This document shows positions 1-5,721 of a DNA stretch of 13,580 nt, in pieces. Position numbers and translations under genes: made by a program. Within the stretch, counting starts at the first letter, position 1, and each line of letters opens with the position of its first letter. Source of the DNA: a bacterium UBP10_UBA1149 (lineage in GTDB: Bacteria > Desulfobacterota > Binatia > UBA1149). Under the pieces are notes generated by a model. It searched no databases, was not told where the DNA came from, and worked only from the letters and a program-made list of their open reading frames with translations. The DNA lies in assembly GCA_002311335.1 (NCBI GenBank), contig DBZX01000078.1:1-13580 (forward strand), in the 5' to 3' direction.

Positions 1-681
1 CGCCGGGATCTCCTGGAGATCTTCAACAGCCCTGAGCCGACAATTGCGCCTTCAATGCTGGGGTGCGACTTCGGCAACCTGCACCGCGAGGTCGAACTAC
101 TCGAAACCGCCGGGGCTTCCCTGCTGCACCTCGACGTGATGGACGGCCACTTCGTACCCAACCTCACCCTGGGCCCCGACCTGGTGGGGGCTCTGGACAA
201 GGCCACCGAGCTGCCGCTGGACGTCCATCTCATGGTCGAAAAACCCCTTGATTTCGTCGAGGCCTTCGTCCGGGCGGGAGCCGACTGGATCACCGTGCAC
301 TGCGAAGTTGTCGACGACGTCGAGGCCGCCCTGTCGGCCATAGAAAGCCACGGCTGCCGTGCGTCGCTGGCCATCAACCCTGCAACACCGGTAGAGGCCG
401 TCTCGCCCTGGATCGAGAGGGCCGCGATGATACTCATAATGAGCGTGGTGCCCGGTTTCGGTGGTCAGAGTTTCATGGAAAACTCCCTGCCCAAGCTGCG
501 GACCCTGCGCGATCTCAAGGAGAAAACGGGTAGTGAATGCCTGCTCGAAGTCGACGGTGGCGTAAAAGCCGACAACATCTCGAGGGTCGTAGAAGCCGGC
601 GTTGACGTGGTCGTGTCGGGATCCGGGATATTCGGCGCCGCCGATTACAGCGAGACCATCGCCGCCATGCACGCCGCCTGA
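1..681 (+). CDS. rpe: Ribulose-phosphate 3-epimerase, 5'-partial
   Basis: Interconverts ribulose 5-phosphate and xylulose 5-phosphate in the pentose phosphate pathway or Calvin cycle (cytoplasm). Numbering from the ATG at 55, the TIM-barrel signatures are in order: the HLDVMDG segment with metal ligands H25 and D27 followed by HFVPN, DVHLMV with H58, the phosphate-loop segment SVVPGFGGQ, EVDGGV with D167, and VSGSGIFG. The reading frame stays open to the window edge. The conserved strand residues TIAPS lie just before the ATG at 55, so that ATG is internal and the true start is almost certainly upstream of base 1. The only in-frame alternative inside the window is a CTG at 13. From 55 the protein would be 208 residues, slightly short of the usual ~220. 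The family assignment is secure; only the 5' end is unknown. Confidence 0.96.
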   Translation, partial: RRDLLEIFNSPEPTIAPSMLGCDFGNLHREVELLETAGASLLHLDVMDGHFVPNLTLGPDLVGALDKATELPLDVHLMVEKPLDFVEAFVRAGADWITVHCEVVDDVEAALSAIESHGCRASLAINPATPVEAVSPWIERAAMILIMSVVPGFGGQSFMENSLPKLRTLRDLKEKTGSECLLEVDGGVKADNISRVVEAGVDVVVSGSGIFGAADYSETIAAMHAA

Positions 682-705
682 CGACACCCACTGCCCGCTG
701 ACCTC

Positions 706-723
706 GGCCGGCTGACCCCGGCC
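706..723 (+). terminator. Possible hairpin terminator after rpe
   Basis: Inverted repeat GGCCGG (706-711), loop CTGACC, CCGGCC (718-723), about 25 bases after the rpe stop and before tRNA-Pro. There is no T-run after it, so it is at best a weak or factor-assisted terminator. Confidence 0.3.
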
Positions 724-785
724 TATATGGGCTTCGCTTTTGGCGGTGGGCGTGGTATTCCACCCTCGTTTCCCGGTTTCTAGTT

Positions 786-862
786 CGGGGTGTAGCTCAG
801 TCTGGTAGAGTACTGCGTTCGGGTCGCAGGAGCCGGAGGTTCAAATCCTCTCACCCCGACCA
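786..862 (+). tRNA. tRNA-Pro (anticodon CGG)
   Basis: A full cloverleaf can be drawn. The acceptor stem CGGGGTG (786-792) pairs with CACCCCG (852-858), followed by discriminator A and an encoded CCA (860-862). The D-stem is GCTC/GAGT. The anticodon stem CTGCG/CGCAG encloses loop TTCGGGT, giving anticodon CGG (820-822), which reads proline codon CCG. The variable region is GAGCC, and the T-stem GGAGG/CCTCT has loop TTCAAAT. The overall sequence resembles known bacterial tRNA-Pro(CGG). The next gene starts 33 bases after the CCA end, so the two may share a transcript. Confidence 0.97.
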
Positions 863-895
863 CTTTGTTTCCGGCGGGAAAAAGCGGCTTAGACT

Positions 896-1699
896 ATGAG
901 CTACAGGGGAAACCTCGGGTGTCTTTGGATCGCCCTGCTGCTGCTGGTGGTGGGAGGATCCCCGCTACTCATAGGCGTGCTGCGCCTGCTGCTGGTCTTC
1001 GTGGTGGTAGTCGGAGTAGCCGGGGCTGCCATAAGCTGGTGGCTGCGCCACCGCGCGGTCGAGTTCTACACGAAGAGCCAGACCGAGGCCCACAACCGCT
1101 TCGTTGAGCTGCTCGTGGCCCTCATGACCCGCATGGCGCAGGTGGACGGCAATCTCGACCGCCGTGAAGTCAGCGTAATACGCGAGTTCTTCCACCATCG
1201 GCTCGGCTACCGAGACGAGCGGCTGCTGTGGATCCGAGACCTCATCAAGGATGCGGCCAGTTCCCCGGAGTCTGTTGAATCTCTATGCAACGAGTTCTCC
1301 AGCCGCTTCGGGATGCGCGAAGGGCTGATGCTGCTCGAACTGCTGCGCGACGTGGCAAGGGCCGACGGCGAGGTCAGCGAGCCCGAACAACGCTTTCTCG
1401 AACAGGTGGTCAAGCTCCTGGGCCTGGGCGCCTTCGCTGGAGCCGGGGCCTATGCCGGCGGGGCCGGGCGGGCGCGGGCCGACCACGAATCACAGGTAGA
1501 CCGGGCCCTGGCCACGCTGGGGCAGGATCGAAACGCCTCGGCCGAGCAGATCAAGACGGCCTGGCGCAACCTTTCGCTCGAAAATCACCCCGACAGGGTC
1601 CGCCAGCTGGGCCCGGAGTTCCGCGACCTGGCCGAACGCCGAATGAAAGACATAAACGCGGCCTGGCAAACGCTCAAAGAAGCCGGCTTAGCCTCCTGA
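896..1699 (+). CDS. djlA: DjlA-like membrane-anchored TerB/J-domain co-chaperone
   Basis: 267 residues. Two N-terminal hydrophobic stretches (about 8-29 and 31-50) form a membrane anchor. A TerB-type helical domain (about 65-175) carries the two expected acidic repeats: VDGNLDRREV with D84, and ADGEVSEPE with D157. A Gly/Ala-rich linker (about 176-197) leads to a C-terminal J domain (about 200-265) with the HPD tripeptide at 231-233 that stimulates DnaK ATPase. Membrane anchor, TerB, Gly-rich linker and C-terminal J domain is the order and length of DjlA (about 271 residues in E. coli), so the likely role is recruiting DnaK to the inner face of the cytoplasmic membrane. An in-frame TAG at 890-892 makes the ATG at 896 the first possible start. 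The ribosome site is weak (purine-rich GGGAAAAAGCGG upstream). Orthology to djlA rests on architecture; another TerB-J protein is possible. Confidence 0.85.
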   Translation: MSYRGNLGCLWIALLLLVVGGSPLLIGVLRLLLVFVVVVGVAGAAISWWLRHRAVEFYTKSQTEAHNRFVELLVALMTRMAQVDGNLDRREVSVIREFFHHRLGYRDERLLWIRDLIKDAASSPESVESLCNEFSSRFGMREGLMLLELLRDVARADGEVSEPEQRFLEQVVKLLGLGAFAGAGAYAGGAGRARADHESQVDRALATLGQDRNASAEQIKTAWRNLSLENHPDRVRQLGPEFRDLAERRMKDINAAWQTLKEAGLAS

Positions 1700-1809
1700 A
1701 TCTGCCCAAGACTCGTGCAGTGCCGGTTTTTCGTGCAGCCGATGGCCGCGACCCAGCCCCTCCTGCTGAAAAGAACCCACGGCTGACGTGGATCCCCGGC
1801 TGGAGAGGT

Positions 1810-1826
1810 CTGGCACCCGCCTTGCA
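1810..1826 (+). promoter_or_regulatory. Sigma-54 (RpoN) promoter for glnB
   Basis: TGGCAC at 1811-1816, then five bases, then TTGCA at 1822-1826. The invariant GG and GC are separated by exactly ten bases, as in the -24/-12 consensus, and the preceding C also fits. Transcription would start near 1837, leaving a leader of about 145 bases before glnB. RpoN promoters upstream of glnB or glnA are known in many Proteobacteria and need an activator such as NtrC. I see no convincing NtrC palindrome upstream, only a direct repeat TCGTGCAG at 1713-1720 and 1731-1738. Confidence 0.75.
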
Positions 1827-1902
1827 AACAGGGGGTGCGGTGCTGAGAAGCGAGCCGTGGCGGTGTACTTGCCCTGAACGGCAAAAAATACTGTCCACTC
1901 CC

Positions 1903-1932
1903 TTTACACACCGGGTCTATTTTGACTAATAT
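1903..1932 (+). promoter_or_regulatory. Sigma-70-like promoter for glnB
   Basis: TTTACA (1903-1908), an 18-base spacer and TAATAT (1927-1932) form a plausible housekeeping promoter in a locally AT-rich stretch. Transcription would start near 1939, about 40 bases before the glnB ATG. Together with the sigma-54 site upstream it would give tandem constitutive and nitrogen-responsive promoters, like the arrangement known at enterobacterial glnA. The match is partial. Confidence 0.5.
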
Positions 1933-1980
1933 ACGCCGCTTGGAACGGAGAGCGCCCCTGCTGACTGGAGGCCATGAGAA

Positions 1981-2319
1981 ATGAAAAGAATCGAAGCAAT
2001 TATTAAACCGTTCAAACTGGACGAAGTGAAAGAAGCCCTGGGTGGCGTAGGCGTCCAGGGAATCACGGTGAGCGAGGTAAAGGGGTTCGGGCGTCAGCGC
2101 GGTCACACCGAGTTGTACCGTGGAGCCGAGTACGTCGTAGACTTTCTGCCCAAGGTGAAAGTCGAGATCATAATCAGCGACAGCCAGGTCGAAAGCGTAG
2201 TTGAAACCATAGCCTCGACCGCCAAGACCGGGAGAATCGGCGACGGCAAGATCTTCGTATCCGACGTAAACGAAGTGATTCGCATACGAACCGGCGAGCG
2301 TGGCGAGGAAGCACTCTAG
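1981..2319 (+). CDS. glnB: Nitrogen regulatory protein P-II
   Basis: 112 residues, the standard P-II length. P-II proteins form trimers that bind ATP/ADP and 2-oxoglutarate and report nitrogen and carbon status to glutamine synthetase adenylyltransferase, NtrB or ammonium channels. The T-loop holds the uridylylation signature YRGAEY with the modifiable Y51 (Y46 also present). The C-terminal signature TGRIGDGKIFV is intact, as is the N-terminal start MKRIEAIIKPFKLDEV. A good ribosome site GGAGG (1967-1971) lies nine bases before the ATG. The gene sits behind the sigma-54 and sigma-70-like promoters and is followed by an intrinsic terminator, then glnA. GlnB and GlnK are hard to separate by sequence; the glnA neighbour and lack of amtB favour glnB. 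Confidence 0.96.
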   Translation: MKRIEAIIKPFKLDEVKEALGGVGVQGITVSEVKGFGRQRGHTELYRGAEYVVDFLPKVKVEIIISDSQVESVVETIASTAKTGRIGDGKIFVSDVNEVIRIRTGERGEEAL

Positions 2320-2359
2320 ATAAGTCTCGTACGGGGAAGCATCAGCGAGGGGTCCCCGG

Positions 2360-2390
2360 ACGGGTCGGTCATGTGCCGGCCCGTTTTTTA
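2360..2390 (+). terminator. Intrinsic terminator between glnB and glnA
   Basis: A nine-pair stem, ACGGGTCGG (2360-2368) with CCGGCCCGT (2376-2384) and one G-U pair, loop TCATGTG, ending in a six-base T-run (2384-2389). It lies 40 bases after the glnB stop, so glnA should depend on read-through or its own promoter. A possible -10 TATACA at 2408-2413 has no good -35. Confidence 0.85.
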
Positions 2391-2494
2391 ATGTTACCGC
2401 TTTGGACTATACAGACTTGAACGATCCCCACGGCCCCGCCGAATGTACGAGGCCAGCATCGCAACACTAAGCGCTTAAGGAGAACCACCCCGAC

Positions 2495-3964
2495 ATGGCA
2501 ACGAAAAAGAAATCCCGGACAAAAAAGAGCAGATCATCTGCAAGGGCCTCGGCCGGCGCCAAGGTCATCGCCAATGCAAAGAAGAACGGCGTCGAGATGA
2601 TCGACTACAAGTTCTGTGACCTTCCCGGAACCTGGCAGCACTTCACGACCCCGCTGAGCGAGTTCGAAGAAGACGTATTTGAGAACGGCCTGGGCTTTGA
2701 CGGATCTTCTATCCGCGGCTGGAAGACCATCGACAACTCCGACATGCTGGTCATCCCGGACGCCGACAGCGCGGTCATCGACCCGTTCTTCGAACGCCCC
2801 ACGCTGTCGCTGGTGTGCAACATTGAAGACCCGATGACGAGGGAGCCCTACGACAGGGACCCCCGCTACATCGGCGCGAAAGCAGTCAACTTTCTGAGGT
2901 CCACCGGACTGGGCTCCGACGCTGTGTTCGGCCCCGAGCCCGAGTTCTTCGTCTTCGACAGCGTGCGCTACGACCAGACCGAGAACTCGGCCTTCTACGA
3001 AGTCGACTCGATCGAGGGCCAGTGGAACACCGGCGAGGACGGCGGCCAGAACCTGGGCCACAAGCCACGCTACAAGGAAGGCTACTTCCCGGTTTCACCG
3101 GTTGACAGCATGAGCGACCTGCGCACCGAGATGGTACAGACCATGGAAGAAGTGGGCCTGCACGTTGAGAAACATCACCACGAAGTGGCGACCGCCGGCC
3201 AGGCAGAGATAGACCTCTACCGCCTGCCGCTGGTACCAATGGGCGACGCGTTGCTCTGGTACAAGTACGTCGTCAAGAACGTGGCTCGCCGCAATGGCAA
3301 GACGGCCACGTTCATGCCCAAGCCCGTGTTTGGAGATAACGGTACCGGCATGCACACCCACCAGTCGATCTGGAAGGGCAACAAGCCGACCTTCGCCGGT
3401 AACGAGTACGCGGGCATGTCGAAGACCGCCATGCACTACATAGCCGGCATACTGCAACATGCACCGGCCTTGTGCGCGTTCACCAACCCGACCACGAACT
3501 CCTACCGCCGGCTGGTGCCGGGCTTCGAGGCTCCGATCAACCTGGCCTACTCGAGCCGCAACCGCTCGGCCGCGGTGCGAATCCCGACCTACTCGCCTTC
3601 ACCCAAGGCCAAGCGCATTGAGGTTCGCTTTCCAGACCCGATGGCCAACCCCTACCTCGCGTTTGCGGCCATGCTGCTGGCGGGACTGGACGGCATCGAG
3701 CGGAAACTGGATCCGGGGCAGCCCCTGGACAAGGACATCTACTCGCTGTCAAAGGCTGAGCTTCGCAAGGCAAAGGTGGCAAGCGTGCCCTCTTCGCTCG
3801 AAGACTCGCTGGCGGCCCTGACCAAGGACCACGACTTCCTGCTCAAGGGCGACGTGTTCAACGAGGGCCTGCTCGAGACCTGGATCGACATGAAGCAGGC
3901 CCAGGTCACCGACATGAAGCTGCGTCCACATCCCTGGGAGTTGGCCCTGTACTACGACGGCTGA
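2495..3964 (+). CDS. glnA: Glutamine synthetase, type I
   Basis: 489 residues. Catalyses ATP-dependent formation of glutamine from glutamate and ammonia as a dodecamer in the cytoplasm. The beta-grasp domain carries GFDGSSIRGW. The catalytic domain has FGPEPEFFVFD, the NGTGMHTHQS segment (D281 to H289 region), the glutamate-flap/arginine region SYRRLVPGFEAP and NRSAAVRIP. Y416 in DKDIYSLS matches the tyrosine adenylylated in the E. coli enzyme (Y397), so covalent control by GlnE is possible; glnE is not in the window. The start ATG has AAGGAG (2477-2482) 12 bases upstream. Unusual: about 18-20 extra residues rich in Lys, Ser and Arg precede the normal N-terminus (NGVEMIDYKFCDLPG), and the DNA coding for them is richer in A than the rest. 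No better in-frame start follows them. Confidence 0.97.
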   Translation: MATKKKSRTKKSRSSARASAGAKVIANAKKNGVEMIDYKFCDLPGTWQHFTTPLSEFEEDVFENGLGFDGSSIRGWKTIDNSDMLVIPDADSAVIDPFFERPTLSLVCNIEDPMTREPYDRDPRYIGAKAVNFLRSTGLGSDAVFGPEPEFFVFDSVRYDQTENSAFYEVDSIEGQWNTGEDGGQNLGHKPRYKEGYFPVSPVDSMSDLRTEMVQTMEEVGLHVEKHHHEVATAGQAEIDLYRLPLVPMGDALLWYKYVVKNVARRNGKTATFMPKPVFGDNGTGMHTHQSIWKGNKPTFAGNEYAGMSKTAMHYIAGILQHAPALCAFTNPTTNSYRRLVPGFEAPINLAYSSRNRSAAVRIPTYSPSPKAKRIEVRFPDPMANPYLAFAAMLLAGLDGIERKLDPGQPLDKDIYSLSKAELRKAKVASVPSSLEDSLAALTKDHDFLLKGDVFNEGLLETWIDMKQAQVTDMKLRPHPWELALYYDG

Positions 3965-3996
3965 GTCGTCAAGGACCAACAGGCTTGGAATACGCA

Positions 3997-4029
3997 GGGC
4001 CGCCCCCACCGGGGCGGCCCTTTTTTTTT
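3997..4029 (+). terminator. Strong intrinsic terminator after glnA
   Basis: A perfect ten-pair stem, GGGCCGCCCC (3997-4006) with GGGGCGGCCC (4011-4020), loop CACC, followed directly by nine T (4021-4029). It faces the glnA transcript. On the minus strand the run becomes A before the hairpin, so it is not a standard terminator for the converging lipoprotein operon. A second small hairpin, GCGGG/CCCGC (4030-4044), follows. Confidence 0.93.
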
Positions 4030-4047
4030 GCGGGGAGCTCCCGCTTG

Positions 4048-4794
4048 TCAGTTGAGGATGACTACCTCGACGCGCCTGTTACGCGCACGTCCCGTGGGAT
4101 TGTCGCTGCCGTCCGGGTGGGCGTTTGGCGCCACCGGGTATTTTTCGCCGTAGCCGCCCGCCTTGACCAGCGCCGGCGAAACTCCATGCGTGGACAGCGA
4201 CTCCGCGACCACGCGGGCACGGCGTTCAGAGAGACCCTGGTTGTACAGCGCAGCCCCGATCGAATCGGTGTGCCCCTCGACCATCACGCGGCGGCCAGGG
4301 GCCTCGGTGCTCACGATGTCGGCCACGTCCCTGGTCTTGCGCTTGGCCGCGCGGGTGAGCGATGAACTACCGAACTCGAATAACACGTCGGGCAAGGTAA
4401 CCACGACGCCACGGTCAGACTCCGTCGCCGAGAGGTCGCGGGCCCTGAGCCTGGCCAGCAAGCGACGATTGCGTTCCAGCTCGCGCTCCTGGACCGCAAG
4501 GCGGCGCTGGATTCGCTGGCCCCGCTGCCGGGCCTGCTGCTGTTGGTCTCCCGCCGCGGCACCCGCCAAGGCACCCAGCGCGGCGCCTATGGCAGCACCC
4601 TCGGCCGCGTCACCGCTCTGGTTGCCGATGATAGCGCCGGCGCCGGCGCCGATCAGCGCCCCGGCGGCGGTAGACTTTTCGCGCTGGGTGGCCGGCCCCG
4701 ACGCGCAGGAAGCCAGCAAGAGGGCGAGCAAGGGAAGAATCGCAAGCAAGCGCAGCCTCGTTGGCCGAGGAACTTTTTCCTGGTCTGATGTCAT
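4048..4794 (-). CDS. Glycine-zipper/OmpA-domain lipoprotein
   Basis: 248 residues. Signal sequence with lipobox LASC, so C30 would be lipidated after cleavage by LspA, whose gene lies just upstream. Next comes a glycine-zipper segment (about 44-82, GAGAGAIIG type), then a Gln/Arg/Glu-rich probable coiled coil (about 84-118), then an OmpA C-terminal domain (about 129-248). The last has the EGHTD segment with D177 and the NxxLSxxRAxxV motif (N185 to V196, R192), the residues that bind diaminopimelate in peptidoglycan. It probably tethers the outer membrane to the wall, like the YiaD/Pal-type proteins. The start overlaps the stop of the preceding gene as ATGA (4791-4794), implying translational coupling. 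Residues 30-88 closely repeat the N-terminal half of that neighbour. Confidence 0.9.
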   Translation of the reverse strand: MTSDQEKVPRPTRLRLLAILPLLALLLASCASGPATQREKSTAAGALIGAGAGAIIGNQSGDAAEGAAIGAALGALAGAAAGDQQQQARQRGQRIQRRLAVQERELERNRRLLARLRARDLSATESDRGVVVTLPDVLFEFGSSSLTRAAKRKTRDVADIVSTEAPGRRVMVEGHTDSIGAALYNQGLSERRARVVAESLSTHGVSPALVKAGGYGEKYPVAPNAHPDGSDNPTGRARNRRVEVVILN

Positions 4795-5117
4795 CGCCCC
4801 TCCAGCTCTTCTATCTGGCGTTTCTGGTTTTCGATTTCGCGCTCCTGCTCGTCCAGCTTGCGCTCAAGCTCGTCGAGATCCTGGCCCTGTCGCTGCTGCT
4901 GATCCCCGGCCCTGGCCCCGGTCAGCAGCCCGAGCGCGCCCCCGATGGCCGCACCCTCGGCGGCGTTGCCACTCTGGTTGCCGATGATGGCACCGGCCCC
5001 CGCTCCCAGCAGCGCCCCGGTGACGGTAGCTTTTTCTCGCTGGGTAAGAGGGCCCGACGCGCAGGCGGCGACAAAGACCAGGGCTAATGAAAAGGCTGCA
5101 AACTTTCTGGTGTACAT
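4791..5117 (-). CDS. Small glycine-zipper lipoprotein with C-terminal coiled coil
   Basis: 108 residues. The start at 5117 is supported by GGAG seven bases upstream and by an immediate signal sequence; the longer open frame upstream of it is an out-of-frame shadow over lspA. The signal has lipobox VAAC (C19). A glycine-zipper region (about 34-70, GAGAGAIIGNQSG) is followed by a highly charged Glu/Gln/Lys/Arg heptad-like tail (about 79-106) predicted to be a coiled coil. Glycine-zipper lipoproteins of this type are known in the outer membrane (compare SlyB and OsmB-like proteins), but the exact role is unknown. Most of the mature N-terminal part is shared with the next gene. A 130-base gap separates it from lspA and may hold its own promoter, though I see no clear one. 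Confidence 0.85.
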   Translation of the reverse strand: MYTRKFAAFSLALVFVAACASGPLTQREKATVTGALLGAGAGAIIGNQSGNAAEGAAIGGALGLLTGARAGDQQQRQGQDLDELERKLDEQEREIENQKRQIEELEGR

Positions 5118-5247
5118 ATTTTTCTCCAATGGGGGCAAGAGGACGACATCCTCGCCGGGCGCGCAGTACACATGGTTCCAGCCGGAGCCCGGATCGTCAA
5201 CAGCCCTTCTCCCTGATGTGACGCCGGAGGCCGGACGCGCCAGTAGA

Positions 5248-5721
5248 TCAGGCAGCGGGTTCGCGCCAGGTACACCACAGCAGCACCACCACGCCCACGC
5301 TGATGGCACTGTCGGCCACGTTGAAGGCCGGCCAGTGCCACGCGCCCAGGTAGAAGTCTGCAAAATCGAGTACCGCGCCGTGTACGATCCTGTCCCAGAG
5401 GTTTCCCAGCGCGCCACCCATGATGGCCGCCAGCGAGGCCCTGTAGGCCCTGCGCTCCACGGGCACCTTCGAAACCAACCAGCCCATGCCGAGTACGGCC
5501 GCCGCGGCCACGACCGACAGCAGAACGCTGCGCCAGGTCCAGCCGTCGTGGGCCAGCAAGCCGAAGGCAGCACCGGTGTTGCGAACGTGGACAAGCGAGA
5601 AGAAACCGGGGATGACTTCGACGTAGCCGCCGCGCGGAAGATACTCGAGCAGAAGCATCTTGGTCAGGCGGTCGAGAAGCAGGACAGAGGCGGCCAACAG
5701 GCCGACGGCGCGAACAGTCAC
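5248..5721 (-). CDS. lspA: Lipoprotein signal peptidase (signal peptidase II)
   Basis: Inner-membrane aspartyl protease that cuts prolipoprotein signal peptides next to the lipidated Cys. With the start chosen it has 157 residues and about four membrane spans. Motifs are in order: LLLDRLTK (D17), VRNTGAAFG (46-54), NLWDRIVHGAVLDF with catalytic D119, and FNVADSAI with catalytic D137. I chose the GTG at 5721 because it overlaps the ileS stop as GTGA, a common coupling arrangement, and gives the usual N-terminal length. An upstream GTG at 5757 would add 12 residues (rich in Arg) and overlap ileS by 40 bases. Directly after ileS, as in many bacteria; the two lipoprotein genes downstream are likely substrates. 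Confidence 0.94.
   Translation of the reverse strand: MTVRAVGLLAASVLLLDRLTKMLLLEYLPRGGYVEVIPGFFSLVHVRNTGAAFGLLAHDGWTWRSVLLSVVAAAAVLGMGWLVSKVPVERRAYRASLAAIMGGALGNLWDRIVHGAVLDFADFYLGAWHWPAFNVADSAISVGVVVLLWCTWREPAA

Noticed and set aside
7..21. Inverted repeat GATCTCC-T-GGAGATC at the left edge
   Set aside because: Short and most likely part of coding sequence leading into rpe; without the upstream sequence no role can be assigned.
786..862. tRNA gene as a possible integration site for a mobile element
   Set aside because: No integrase and no repeat of the tRNA 3' end seen downstream; the flanking genes are housekeeping.
4632..4650. GC-rich GGCGCC repeats in the OmpA-domain lipoprotein gene
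   Set aside because: Explained by the Gly-Ala repeats of the encoded glycine zipper.
5118..5594. A long minus-strand open frame running upstream of the small lipoprotein (267 codons in total)
   Set aside because: It overlaps lspA out of frame. The lipoprotein signal sequence and ribosome site place the real start at 5117.
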